From Anabaena lutea FACHB-196 (lineage in GTDB: Bacteria > Cyanobacteriota > Cyanobacteriia > Cyanobacteriales > Nostocaceae): DNA of 64,000 nucleotides. The stretch is taken from positions 1-64,000 of the forward strand of contig NZ_JACJST010000021.1 in the NCBI RefSeq assembly GCF_014698305.1, read 5' to 3'. The translations under genes were made by a program, and so were the position numbers. Position 1 is the stretch's first letter. Every line of letters begins with the position of its first letter. The notes under the pieces were generated by a model. The model searched no databases and was not told the DNA's origin. It saw nothing but the letters and a program-made list of their open reading frames with translations. Below, in pieces: positions 9,601 to 19,029 of this stretch.

Positions 9601-12466
9601 CCAAATTATCTCAAAACTCGATGCCAAAGCAAGTAAAACAGATGTTTTGATGCTATCGGGGTTGTTTATTGTACACCGCAACTCTCACATTCAAGAAACA
9701 CTACCCCTCTTGCAAGAAGGTTACACCAGTGCGTTAGAATTTGGCAACCTGGTACTTGCTGGGTACAATGGCCACAGTTTTTGTCTCAATTCTTTTTGGT
9801 GCAATCAACCCCTGGCTACCTTAGAGCAGGATATTTGCGCCTACTGCCATAGTTTGATGCAAATAAATCAATTGACAACCGCAAATTATTGTCGGATTTA
9901 TTGGCAACCGGTTTTAAATCTGCTGGGTGTTGCAGAACATACCACCCTTTTGTCTGGAAAAGCCCTTGAGGAAACAGAATTTCGACCGCAGCTACAATCC
10001 GCCAATGATGGATATGGATTGTATATTTTCTATTTATATAAATTAATGCTTTGTTTCTTGTTTGGAGAAATTGAGCCAGCGAAAAATCATGCTAGTGAAG
10101 TCAGGCGCTATTTTATGGCTGGTGCGGGATTAGTCAGCGAACCAGTATTTTATCTTTATGATTCTCTGCTAACTTTGGCACAATTAAATCCACAGTTAGA
10201 TGAAATATCAGAAGCATTGCAGGGTGTCATAGAAAATCAAACTCTTTTACAGCAATGGGCGGATCATGCACCCATGAATTATCAACATAAGGTTGATTTG
10301 GTAGCGGCAGAAAAATGTCGAGTGTTAGGACAAAAAGCCGAAGCAATTGAGTTTTACGACAAGGCGATAACTCTAGCCAAAGCTAACGAATATACCCAAG
10401 AAGAAGCACTTGCTAACGAACTGGCAGCAAAATTCTACCTAGATTGGGGCAAAGAGCGCATAGCCGGGGAATACATGGTTGCAGCCTATTACGCATATTC
10501 TCGTTGGGGTGCAAAAGCCAAAGTCGCTGATCTAGAAGCTCGCTATCCGCAACTACTTAGACCTATATTAGAGCAAACCCGTTCTCCTCTCTCCACTCAC
10601 GAAACTCTGTTTACATTGGGTAGTGTCACCTCCACTAGTTCGGCCATATCCAGTAGTAATGTTTCTCTGGCTTTAGATTTAGCTACTATTCTCAAAGCTT
10701 CTCATACTATTTCCGCTGAAATCGAACTGGAAAATCTACTTTCATCGTTGATGACCATCGTCATCGAAAATGCGGGGGCTGATAAATGCGTGTTCATGCT
10801 TATGCGAGACGATCGCCTGTTAATCAAAGGGTCAATTACCACAGGTTCAAAGCCAGTTGTCTTGCAGCGTATTCCCATTGAAGATAGCCAGGACATTCCC
10901 CACAGACTGATTTACAAAGTCTTGCATGACAAGCAAACTGCTGTGCTGGTGAATGCAAGTGCCGATCGCACCTTAGCCAACGATCCATACATCATCCGTC
11001 AGCAGCCCAAGAGTATTTTGTGCAGTCCGATTTTGCATCAAGGGAAATTGAGGGGCATTTTGTATCTAGAAAATAATCTAGCAACGGGAGCATTTACAAG
11101 CGATCGCGTGGAATTGCTAAATTTACTTTGCGCTCAAGCGGCGATTTCTTTGGAAAATGCTCGATTGTATGAGCGATCGCTAGAGTATTCCCAACAACTA
11201 GAGCGATCGCTCAATGAGTTGAGTGCGAGTAACTCTCGCTTCCATAAGCTAGTAGACAATGTGCCTGGGGTAGTTTTTCAATATGGCATGAGTGCCGATG
11301 GGTTTATATCGTTGAGCTACATCAGTGCCAATTGTTACAGCTTGCTGGAAATTACCCCAGAGCAAGCCATGTCCAATTGGCAGTTTTTGACAGATATGGT
11401 GCATCCAGATGACATCGCAAGTTTTCGGCAGTCCCAAACTCACACCATTCAAACCGAATCTTCCTGGCACTGGGAAGGGCGAATTATCACCCCATCAGGG
11501 ATTATCAAGTGGATTCATGGGGAATCTCAAATCCAAAGATTTGCCGATGGCTCTATGGTTTGGGATGGATTATTTTTGGATATTAGCGAACGTAAACGAG
11601 CAGAGCAAGAACTGCAAAATGCCCAATTACAAATAGTGCAAAGTGACAAAATGTCTGCACTGGGTAACTTAGTTGCTGGTGTCGCTCACGAAATGAATAA
11701 TCCCCTCGGTTTTATTGCTGCTAGTCTCACACAAGCTAAACCTACTATCGCTGATATTGTTGAACACTTGAAACTCTATCAACAAAATCTACCAAATCCA
11801 GCCGATGAAATTATAGACCACGCTAAAGAAATTGATTTGGATTATAGCTTATCAGACTTGCCCAAGATAATTGATTCTATGTCTATAGCGTGCGACAGGC
11901 TCAAAAACATCAGCACCAGTTTACGTACTTTCTCTCGTGCCGATCAAGATTACAAAGTGCCATTTAACATTCATCAAGGTATTGATAGCACAATTTTAAT
12001 TTTGAAACATCGCCTTAAGGCAAATCAACACCGTCCTGCTATTGAAGTTGTGAAAAAATACGGTAATTTACCTCAAGTAGAATGTTTTCCTGGTCAATTA
12101 AATCAGGTATTTATGAATCTACTGGCAAATGCTATTGATGCCTTGGATGAATCTAATCATGGAAGCAACTTTGAAGGAATTAAAGCTAGTCCTAACCGCA
12201 TTATAATTACAACTTCAGTAGAAACTAATCTAGTTAAAATTGCCATTGCTGATAATGGTAAAGGGATGAGTGAACAAGTAATATCAAAAATATTTGACCA
12301 TTTATTTACTACAAAAGCTGTTGGTAAAGGCACAGGATTAGGATTAGCAATCGCCCAGCAAATTATAGTGGAAAAACACAACGGTTCGCTTTTTGTGAAT
12401 TCTACACTCGGTGAGGGATCTGAATTTGTCATTACCTTACCCATTCTGGCTGAAATTCCAGGTTAA
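6629..12466 (+). CDS. Giant hybrid Ser/Thr kinase - AAA ATPase - GAF - PAS - histidine kinase
   Basis: A 1945-residue signalling protein. An N-terminal Ser/Thr kinase domain (about 10-275) has VVIKLL for the ATP lysine and HKDIKPRN as catalytic loop near 130. Next comes an AAA/ORC-type ATPase with P-loop GFSGIGKT near 332-339 and LVMFLDDLQWAD as Walker B, then a long helical, TPR-like region to about 1330. A GAF domain (about 1370-1520), a PAS domain (about 1535-1655) and a histidine kinase follow, with phosphoacceptor His1687 in AHEMNNP and G-boxes ADNGKGM and GKGTGLGLA. The architecture matches the Hstk family known in Anabaena. The DFG metal motif reads DFS, so Ser/Thr kinase chemistry may be altered. 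I preferred the ATG at 6629 to the in-frame TTG at 6620. No response regulator is adjacent. Confidence 0.93.
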   Translation: MVSTLVSIPGYSITEELYNGLRTLVYRGVRETDFLPVVIKLLKNPYPTFGELLSFRNQYTIAKNLNSPLIIQTYSLQAYQNGYALVMEDFGGISLQEWVVGGRVESLMEFLEIAIALCKALDILYCERIIHKDIKPRNILINPETKQVKLIDFSIASLLPRETQTLINPNVLEGTLAYISPEQTGRMNRGIDYRTDFYSVGVTFYELLTGVLPFRSNDPMELVHSHIAKLPPLVHEINPQIPSVISAIVSKLMAKNAEDRYQSALGLKFDLENCLHQLQVNGIIEGFEIGKRDVCDRFIIPDKLYGREAEVSTLLQAFERVSLDATEMMLVAGFSGIGKTAVVNEVHKPIVRQRGYFIKGKYDQFQRNIPFSAFVQAFRDLMGQLLSESDVQIQQWKNQILSAVGENGQVIIEVIPELEKIIGEQPPAVELSGTAAQNRFNLLFQKFTQVLTSAEHPLVMFLDDLQWADSASLKLIQLLMADTNHLLLIGAYRDNEVDPGHPLMLTLSEIQKNQATINTITLTPLSQSQINQLVADTLKSTENLALPFSQLVYQKTKGNPFFATQFLKALHEENLIQFNLELGCWQCDLSQINQQALTDDVVEFMALQLEKLPLATQNILKLAACIGNQFDLTTLAIVSEHSEVETAANLWKALQEGLILPIGDIYKFYQQESLVISHLSLVDSQKQMTNDNGQMTVSYKFLHDRVQQAAYSLIPDDQKQTTHYQIGQLLLQQISAQARVDRIFEIVNQLNHGTALITQPTQREELAQLNLIACRKAKTSTAYQAAREYATVGLSLLAENTWQQQYEMTLTLHELAAEVALLNGNFEAMEQFIDTVIQQAHSLLEKVNVYCIRIQANISQGKLTDAIALAQPVLQQLGATFPETPTPSDLQQEIQEIEELIGDRQIADLINLPQMRDAEKLAILKIASIISPAAYLTGSALFPLLNTLSVKLSIQYGNTSTSTYGYANYGNILCNFFQIVDTGTQFGSLALQIISKLDAKASKTDVLMLSGLFIVHRNSHIQETLPLLQEGYTSALEFGNLVLAGYNGHSFCLNSFWCNQPLATLEQDICAYCHSLMQINQLTTANYCRIYWQPVLNLLGVAEHTTLLSGKALEETEFRPQLQSANDGYGLYIFYLYKLMLCFLFGEIEPAKNHASEVRRYFMAGAGLVSEPVFYLYDSLLTLAQLNPQLDEISEALQGVIENQTLLQQWADHAPMNYQHKVDLVAAEKCRVLGQKAEAIEFYDKAITLAKANEYTQEEALANELAAKFYLDWGKERIAGEYMVAAYYAYSRWGAKAKVADLEARYPQLLRPILEQTRSPLSTHETLFTLGSVTSTSSAISSSNVSLALDLATILKASHTISAEIELENLLSSLMTIVIENAGADKCVFMLMRDDRLLIKGSITTGSKPVVLQRIPIEDSQDIPHRLIYKVLHDKQTAVLVNASADRTLANDPYIIRQQPKSILCSPILHQGKLRGILYLENNLATGAFTSDRVELLNLLCAQAAISLENARLYERSLEYSQQLERSLNELSASNSRFHKLVDNVPGVVFQYGMSADGFISLSYISANCYSLLEITPEQAMSNWQFLTDMVHPDDIASFRQSQTHTIQTESSWHWEGRIITPSGIIKWIHGESQIQRFADGSMVWDGLFLDISERKRAEQELQNAQLQIVQSDKMSALGNLVAGVAHEMNNPLGFIAASLTQAKPTIADIVEHLKLYQQNLPNPADEIIDHAKEIDLDYSLSDLPKIIDSMSIACDRLKNISTSLRTFSRADQDYKVPFNIHQGIDSTILILKHRLKANQHRPAIEVVKKYGNLPQVECFPGQLNQVFMNLLANAIDALDESNHGSNFEGIKASPNRIIITTSVETNLVKIAIADNGKGMSEQVISKIFDHLFTTKAVGKGTGLGLAIAQQIIVEKHNGSLFVNSTLGEGSEFVITLPILAEIPG

Positions 12467-12622
12467 CTTTTTGGAGATTTTGCAAACCATATGTTCATAA
12501 AATTCCTATAAATCCAGCTTTTTTTCCGGTAAATGAGTTCAGATTGTTGCAAGAAGAGTGGTGATTTACATTTTTTGTGTTATAACCCTCACAGAAAATG
12601 AACTAAGGCAGACGACTACTCT

Positions 12623-15181
12623 ATGGAACCAGACAAGCTGGCCCGGTTTAAAGAGTACGGTGAATTTATCCTCAGGAAAATTGACTCAGTACCCCAACGT
12701 CCTTCCCAACAAGAAGATTGGGTTCCTACTAGCCTCGATGATTGTTTAATGCGCCTGCGGGAGGCTGCACAGAAAACTGTAGAACTGGCTACCTCACCCG
12801 TAAAAATCGGCGTTATGGGTGAATTTAGTAGCGGGAAAAGTTTACTACTGGGTAGTCTGATTGGTTATGCAGATGCTTTACCCGTCAGCGAAAATCCCAC
12901 AACTGGGAACGTTACTGCCATTCATATTCAGCCCCAGGATGGCTTTGTTACCACCAAAATAGATAATTACACGGTTGAATATTTATCTCATGAAGGTGTG
13001 AATGAGTGTTTGCACTTCATGTTGGGGGAAGCAAACCGCCGCGCTACCGCCGCCGGACTACCACCGTTACAAGTCTCCAAAATCAAAACAGGCAAAGATA
13101 TTTCTATCTGGTGTGAGGAAGCATGGAAAAGCTCAAGTAATTTAGAGTTACGCTATTTGCTGCGAGAGTTAGTGTTATTTCTGCGGGCTTATCAAGCTTA
13201 TGGTGAGGCTTTATGTGGTAGTCATTATCACATTGATGCTGCTACAGCCCATGAGGGATTACAACTAACGGAAATGCCCATGGCTATCCAAACTCTCAAA
13301 TTTGAGGATTTACCTCCAGCCCATATCCGTTTACCAAGTGCGCCCCAAAGACTACAAACGCAATTATTACAAAATAGCTTTCTCTTGATTCGCCGTGTTG
13401 ATATTGATGTGAAAATATCACAGGAAATTTGGGATGTAAATGGTGCTGAGGAATTTGTACTGTTAGATTTTCCCGGCTTGGGGGCGGCGAATTCCGGTGC
13501 AAGGGATACCTTTTTGTCACTGCGGGAATTGGCACAGGTACAGACGATTCTGGTGTTGCTCAATGGTAAATCACCGGGAAGCGATCGCGCTAATAAAATC
13601 TTCACGATGATGCAGCAGCAACGACCAGGACAAGATTTAAAAGATTTAATTCTTGTCGGTGTGGGACGTTTTGACCAATTACCTCTGGATAGTGAAGGTG
13701 GCGAAAGAATACTGGATTTTTTAATTGAAGATCATCCCAATTCTCAACCTTTGCAGACAGATATAGTTTTCCAAAAACTGAAAGTTCTACAAACTATGAT
13801 TGATGGGGCGGAAGCTTTTACTAGCCAAAAAGACCGCATCGTTTTATTATCTCCATTGTTAGGATTAGCTGAACTAGCAAAACGTTCGACAACAGTTAAA
13901 GCAGGGTCAGAAGAGTTTATTGCTAATTTAGATTATCCTGATTATCTAGAACGGTCGAAGCGAATACAACAAAAATGGGGTAAATTAAGCGAACGGTTGT
14001 TAACAACTGAGACGCGGAATAATCTAGGTAGACAGTTAGGTTATTTTGCCCAAGATGGCGGTATTAGTAAACTGCGAGAATTGATTCAAAATCATGTTGC
14101 CACACATGGTTTAAAGCAATTATATGAAGATACTCGGAGGGCGGCTGATGTAGTGCGTCAGCAACAAGAACAGCTAAAAGATATCATTGAAGAAATTCAC
14201 GAACAAGGTATTCCCACAGTTGATAATCCGGCTTTAGTTGAATTGCGGTTAGGAATTGAAAGTTTAGATAAAGCTTACAGAAACTTTCAAAAAGATTTGG
14301 GGAAAGAACCACTCAAAGATCGGCGGGGAGTTGTTGTCAGCGATGTCATTAAAGACGAATTGACTTATCGAATTCTCAATTGGAGTCAGTGGACTTTACT
14401 ATTTAATAAATCCCAAAATGGGAAAATTGCTTTAGCAGAATCTAAAGGTGCGGCGGGGAAATTATTTGACAGAGGAAATAGGATTAATAATTCCTTACCT
14501 ACCAAGAGTGATGACTTTTATCCAGAATTTGAAAAGACCATTAAAGAACTGGAAGATTTTGCCCGCGATCGCATTCGTCAGGCAGTGGTAGACTTGTTAG
14601 GTAAATTAGCCAGTCAAGTAGTTTTAGAACGGGAAAATTTACAGGCAATTCTCAAGCCAGAAATAGAACCAGTTATTGAAGAAAGGTTTGGAGTAGAAGC
14701 AGCAGACTTATTTTATAAACTCCTCTTAGGATGCGACCCTAATCAATGGAAAGAAGCAATTATCTTAGAAATCAACAGCCAAGATAAAGCGATTTCACCA
14801 GAAATGATGTTTCCCCTAGCGCGACGAGATGAGAAACACAACATTGGGCAAATTTTTGATTGGTCGCCAGAAAAAAACCAAAATTCACCTCGTTCTGCAA
14901 ATCATCAAATGTTTGTTTTACGTCTGCGAGATGAAATCACAGCCAGCGCCAGTCTTCATCTTGTCCAATATGTCAGCGAAGTAAATCAGCAAGTTAATGC
15001 CGAATTAGAAGGGATTTTGGATCAAATTATTCCCAGTTTACAAAATCTATCTAAAAAAGAAGAATTACTCCGATATATTGCAGCAGGAGACGCACCTCCA
15101 GAATTAGCAATTCCCACTTGGTTACAGATTCTTTCAGGTATTGCCGAAATTAAGGAAAGTGATACCTATGAGTATCTTTAA
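12623..15181 (+). CDS. Dynamin-like GTPase
   Basis: An 852-residue large GTPase. The G1 P-loop is GEFSSGKS at residues 66-73, G3 is DFPGLG from Asp282, and a G4-like RFDQ is at 349-352; a long helical stalk-like region follows, with acidic coiled stretches near 510-570. Bacterial dynamin-like proteins remodel or tether membranes. No transmembrane segment is obvious. It heads a co-directional run with the Hsp70-like ATPase at 15419 and the 363-aa protein at 19030. This pairing recalls the SrfC/SrfB proteins of enterobacteria, but I cannot verify homology here. The first ATG fits; the ribosome site is weak. Confidence 0.8.
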   Translation: MEPDKLARFKEYGEFILRKIDSVPQRPSQQEDWVPTSLDDCLMRLREAAQKTVELATSPVKIGVMGEFSSGKSLLLGSLIGYADALPVSENPTTGNVTAIHIQPQDGFVTTKIDNYTVEYLSHEGVNECLHFMLGEANRRATAAGLPPLQVSKIKTGKDISIWCEEAWKSSSNLELRYLLRELVLFLRAYQAYGEALCGSHYHIDAATAHEGLQLTEMPMAIQTLKFEDLPPAHIRLPSAPQRLQTQLLQNSFLLIRRVDIDVKISQEIWDVNGAEEFVLLDFPGLGAANSGARDTFLSLRELAQVQTILVLLNGKSPGSDRANKIFTMMQQQRPGQDLKDLILVGVGRFDQLPLDSEGGERILDFLIEDHPNSQPLQTDIVFQKLKVLQTMIDGAEAFTSQKDRIVLLSPLLGLAELAKRSTTVKAGSEEFIANLDYPDYLERSKRIQQKWGKLSERLLTTETRNNLGRQLGYFAQDGGISKLRELIQNHVATHGLKQLYEDTRRAADVVRQQQEQLKDIIEEIHEQGIPTVDNPALVELRLGIESLDKAYRNFQKDLGKEPLKDRRGVVVSDVIKDELTYRILNWSQWTLLFNKSQNGKIALAESKGAAGKLFDRGNRINNSLPTKSDDFYPEFEKTIKELEDFARDRIRQAVVDLLGKLASQVVLERENLQAILKPEIEPVIEERFGVEAADLFYKLLLGCDPNQWKEAIILEINSQDKAISPEMMFPLARRDEKHNIGQIFDWSPEKNQNSPRSANHQMFVLRLRDEITASASLHLVQYVSEVNQQVNAELEGILDQIIPSLQNLSKKEELLRYIAAGDAPPELAIPTWLQILSGIAEIKESDTYEYL

Positions 15182-15234
15182 TAGGCGGGGTTGCAGAAGA
15201 GATAATTTTCCCAATAAATCATGACCAATGACCG

Positions 15235-15365
15235 AAGAGGACGCGGAGAGTCGCCTGTGTCCGACGTTCGACGTAAATGGTTTCCAGCCCCCGACTTGAG
15301 TGGTGGAGAAGAAAAAAGACATTCCTTGCTGGAATCCCCTGGCTTTAGACATGGGGTGTAAGAGC
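15235..15365 (+). mobile_element. Remnant of an IS200/IS605-type (TnpB) right end
   Basis: A short open frame ends at the TAA at 15359-15361 with residues SLLESPGFRHGV, which looks like the tail of a TnpB-type protein. The same bases contain the imperfect hairpin CCCCTGGCTTTAGACATGGGG, typical of the right end of such elements. The rest of the element is missing. The call rests on recognition of these motifs and is tentative. Confidence 0.45.
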
Positions 15366-15400
15366 GTCTCCGTGTCCCCGTGTCCCCGTGTCTTCTTCAA
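15366..15400. repeat. Short tandem repeat CCCCGTGT
   Basis: Three CGTGTCC units follow the IS remnant and lie just upstream of the ATP-binding protein gene. Its ribosome site, AAGGA near 15407, comes right after the repeat. Confidence 0.6.
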
Positions 15401-15418
15401 TAATAAGGAACCTACATA

Positions 15419-18400
15419 ATGCCTGTGGAAATTAGCCTTCCACCTCGTTATCAACTGCGTGTTAAAGACAATAAAAGTTTGGATTTACCTGCTATTCAAA
15501 TTGTGGCAGCTAATAGCAATATCCCGCATATTTCTCGTATTATCTGCACCGTCAGAGGTACGCCAACGAAACTAGCCGCAGAAATTCAACAAAAATATAA
15601 ACACTTTAACTCGGCTACACCTAAAAAAATCTCTAACTTATGTCAACTAGGCCAATATCCCTATCAGTTAGAGGAACCCATCACAGAAGTAGTAAACTGT
15701 ACTTTACAGGTAATTGTTGAGTATTTTGACTCTAATGCTACCGGAAATCCAATTTTATCTATCCGCAAGCATCTGAGTGTTTCCTGTAATCTTTGGTTTT
15801 CACCAGATTTTCAAACAATAGCAATGGATACGCCAATGAACCCTTTTGAATTAGATACCTATCTAAATAAATTAAGTCAGCAATTGAGTGAAAAATTGAA
15901 CGAAAAATCTAAAAAAAGATTTCCTGGTTGGTTTGCTTTAGATTTTGGGACTTCTAATTCTACAGTTACACTTTTCGATCCTATTGAAGTTCCAATTGCG
16001 GAAATTTTACCACGAGAACAAGAACTCCGATTACGTCAACGTTTAGCAGATTGGTTAAATTCTCCTGTTACTTCTGCTTTACCTGAAGTGAGTGTGGGTG
16101 AATGGGAAAAGTTTATTGCTAATATTAGCAAAAATTTAGAAATTGAACCAGAACAGTTAAGTGAAGTTTTTGAAAGTGATAACAAAGAGCAATTTTTAGA
16201 AGCTATTCGCCAAATCGAATTATGTCTAGGAAACAGTGACCGATTTCGTCGTGCTGTCAGTAAAAAACTTTATCAAATCTATCATGAAGTCTTCCGTGTC
16301 CCGACTTTAGAATCACAGAACTTAATTCCTATAGTTTTAGATATTGACAGACGAGATACAGAAATTCCCAGTGAAATGGAAGTATTGCAACTAGCGCCAT
16401 TAAAGTTGGGAATGGGTAGAGAAGCCAGAGATAATAGAAAAAAAGCGATCGCATACGGTGCGTCAAAGACAAACCCGCAAGGTACAACTACTTCTGTTAA
16501 AGAAATTATTAGCCGATTTCACCACTCTCCGAAACGCTACTTTGGTCAAAATCGTACTTTCCCGGTAATCATAGACGGGGAAGAAGAAAATATTCAAGTT
16601 AATCAACTAATTCAAGCTGCTTGGGCGCATTTGATCGAATTAACTGAAGATTATCGCCAACGCGCTAGACGCAGATTTTCTGAGGGAGATTTATTAACAG
16701 CAGTTGTCACATACCCGACAGTCGCACCTCCAGTAGTTCGCAAAGAAGTTAAACAACTGGTAGAACAATTGGGAATTGATGATGTGCAAACAGCCTATGA
16801 TGAAGCTGTTTCTGTAGCCATATTCTTTTTATGGCGAGAATTTGGGGGAAATTTAAATATTGGAATTGAATCTTTTAAAACTCGCTGTCGCCAAAATGGC
16901 AATAAATGGTCACAAAATGTTTTAGTTTTGGATATCGGCGGTGGGACTACAGATTTAGCTTTAATTGAACTAACATTAGAAGATAAAACTCCATTTTTTG
17001 CTGATAATGAAGACCGAGGTTTAGGCGGACGTTATTATAAACTAACTCCTAAATTATTAGGTTCTTCAGGACATTTACAATTAGGTGGTGAATTAATTAC
17101 TTTGCGAATTTTCCGGCTTTTAAAAATTGCCCTGGCTGATTTTCTTTTAACAGCATTAACTAATGGAGACATCGAAAGCGATAAATTAGATGACCTAATT
17201 AACTCTGAATTAAATGAACGCTTTTTAGAAGAAGGTAATTTTAAACCTGGAAGTTTATTGAAATGTGTAGATAAAGAAAATCCTGAAGGTGACGTTGCAT
17301 TCAAAGATGCTTTAGATACAGCCGAAAAAGTATTACCTACCCGCTGGCAACAAGCACCCCAACGCCTACAAACATTTTACACACTTTGGGATCATGCCGA
17401 AGCGGCTAAACTTAAATTAGGACAAAAACCACCCGGTGACGGTTCTTTATTTGTTTTTACTCTTTCTGAACAACAAATTAGTGAACTACTAGCCCAAAGT
17501 GGAGTTAAGTTTCAAGTGATCATTCCTGATGCTATTTCTCTAACTATAGACAGTCAGCAATTTGAACGCAGTGCAGTTTCGCCAATTAAAGAAGCAATTG
17601 GAATTGCAAAAGGACTAATGGAAAGTCGCTTAGATTCTGGAGATAGTCAAAAAGTAGATTGGTTAATTCTCTCTGGCAAAACTTGCAATCTTGACTTGGT
17701 ACAAAATCAAATTTACCAAGAATTTAGCAAATCTCCCTATTTTGTTTGGAACCCAGAACGAATTACGTTTGTTTTAGAATTTACCAAACTCGCGACCTCT
17801 GCTGGTGCTTGTTATGCTGAAAAATTACGCCGATTAAGATTTGATCCTGAAGAATCAAAAAGTCTACTGCGTAAAGGCGCAAACCAGTTAGAAATAGATG
17901 TTAAAAACCTATTTTATTATTTACCTTGTAACTTCAAACGTAAAACCCAAAGTAACGAATTGTTAGGAATATTTAACGCTGGACAAGAACTCTATCAACT
18001 TGCTGCATGGGAAAGCGTCGCTAAAGTTCGTACTCATTGGCAAGGTATACAATTAACAAATATTATCTATCGTCAAGACTATGAAGATGGCGATTTACGT
18101 CTCTGGGGTAGCTTTGATGGAAAAACTTTAATGGAGAAACTAGGCATGGAAGAAGCACAGTTTCTCAAACAAATTAAAGTCCAATTTGAAATTGACCAAA
18201 CATTACAATTTAGCGTTTTGCTATGTCAAGGAAATCCACATTATTTAATAGATGTTGCTGGTATTGATGTCAATTCAGCTATATCAAAAGATTTAGAAAC
18301 ATCAGATCTATTCGCTGATGGTAAATTAAAGTGGAATATTGCCGTTGAAGGTTACTATAAAGACTTAAATGATGGTGATATTGCTATCAATGTTTTAGAG

Positions 18401-18844
18401 TCAGCAACGGTTGATCTACCAAATGCCTATCATTTAGTATTTGCAGTTGATAATAATGAAAATAAACGACTAGAAACATTTCACTATTTACAAGATGGTG
18501 TGACAGAACCGGGCAAAGGTTTAATTAGTAATGCTTTACCACCTTTCCCTCAAAGTGGACAACACACTTTCTATGTTTACCAAACAGATAGTGAAACTAA
18601 TACAAAAAAATGGATACGCATTGGTTCACTGAGTAAGCCAGATATTACTACAGATTACCCCTGTCAATATCATATTACTCTCGACAACAAAGGTATATTG
18701 CGAATGCACGCGGGTGAAGTTCCCTACTGGACATCACACAATCAAGAATGTCTCCAACAAGAAGGATGTGTTTATCGTGCAGAATTGGAATTACAACCCA
18801 ATGAAGTTGATAAAGAACGCGATCCTTTTTGCGGAATACATTAA
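15419..18844 (+). CDS. Hsp70/actin-like ATPase, large
   Basis: An 1141-residue protein with the actin/Hsp70 nucleotide-binding signature in three parts: phosphate-1 DFGTSNST from Asp175, phosphate-2 DIGGGTTD from Asp505, and an adenosine-type SGKTCN near Gly753. The gap between phosphate-1 and phosphate-2 (330 residues) is far longer than in DnaK, so the fold carries large inserts. About 170 residues precede the ATPase core, and a C-terminal region of about 300 residues (some beta-rich) follows. It resembles the SrfB class in size and layout; that relation is inference. It lies between the dynamin-like gene and the 363-aa gene and probably works with both. AAGGA precedes the ATG. Confidence 0.8.
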   Translation: MPVEISLPPRYQLRVKDNKSLDLPAIQIVAANSNIPHISRIICTVRGTPTKLAAEIQQKYKHFNSATPKKISNLCQLGQYPYQLEEPITEVVNCTLQVIVEYFDSNATGNPILSIRKHLSVSCNLWFSPDFQTIAMDTPMNPFELDTYLNKLSQQLSEKLNEKSKKRFPGWFALDFGTSNSTVTLFDPIEVPIAEILPREQELRLRQRLADWLNSPVTSALPEVSVGEWEKFIANISKNLEIEPEQLSEVFESDNKEQFLEAIRQIELCLGNSDRFRRAVSKKLYQIYHEVFRVPTLESQNLIPIVLDIDRRDTEIPSEMEVLQLAPLKLGMGREARDNRKKAIAYGASKTNPQGTTTSVKEIISRFHHSPKRYFGQNRTFPVIIDGEEENIQVNQLIQAAWAHLIELTEDYRQRARRRFSEGDLLTAVVTYPTVAPPVVRKEVKQLVEQLGIDDVQTAYDEAVSVAIFFLWREFGGNLNIGIESFKTRCRQNGNKWSQNVLVLDIGGGTTDLALIELTLEDKTPFFADNEDRGLGGRYYKLTPKLLGSSGHLQLGGELITLRIFRLLKIALADFLLTALTNGDIESDKLDDLINSELNERFLEEGNFKPGSLLKCVDKENPEGDVAFKDALDTAEKVLPTRWQQAPQRLQTFYTLWDHAEAAKLKLGQKPPGDGSLFVFTLSEQQISELLAQSGVKFQVIIPDAISLTIDSQQFERSAVSPIKEAIGIAKGLMESRLDSGDSQKVDWLILSGKTCNLDLVQNQIYQEFSKSPYFVWNPERITFVLEFTKLATSAGACYAEKLRRLRFDPEESKSLLRKGANQLEIDVKNLFYYLPCNFKRKTQSNELLGIFNAGQELYQLAAWESVAKVRTHWQGIQLTNIIYRQDYEDGDLRLWGSFDGKTLMEKLGMEEAQFLKQIKVQFEIDQTLQFSVLLCQGNPHYLIDVAGIDVNSAISKDLETSDLFADGKLKWNIAVEGYYKDLNDGDIAINVLESATVDLPNAYHLVFAVDNNENKRLETFHYLQDGVTEPGKGLISNALPPFPQSGQHTFYVYQTDSETNTKKWIRIGSLSKPDITTDYPCQYHITLDNKGILRMHAGEVPYWTSHNQECLQQEGCVYRAELELQPNEVDKERDPFCGIH

Positions 18845-18845
18845 A

Positions 18846-19000
18846 GTAATTCGTAATTCGTAATTCGTAATTAAGTTATTCTTGATTTTCTCCGCGTCCC
18901 CGCGTCCCTCCATCTCCCCATCTCCCCATCTCCCCATCTCCCCATCTCCGTGTCCCCGCGTCCCCCCATCTCCCCATCTCCCCATCTCCCCATCTCCCCT
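18846..19000. repeat. Tandem repeats CGTAATT and CCCCATCT
   Basis: A short run of CGTAATT units (18849-18875) is followed by a long run of CCCCATCT units interrupted by CCCCGCGT units (18893-19000). This fills nearly all of the gap between the Hsp70-like gene and its downstream partner. Repeats like these are common between genes of heterocystous cyanobacteria. Open frames across them are meaningless. Confidence 0.8.
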
Positions 19001-19029
19001 GCAATGCAAATTCACTATTTCTCAGCCTC

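Noticed and set aside
13228-13605. 125-codon minus-strand frame inside the dynamin-like gene
   Set aside because: It overlaps the conserved G3 region of the GTPase and has no recognisable domain.
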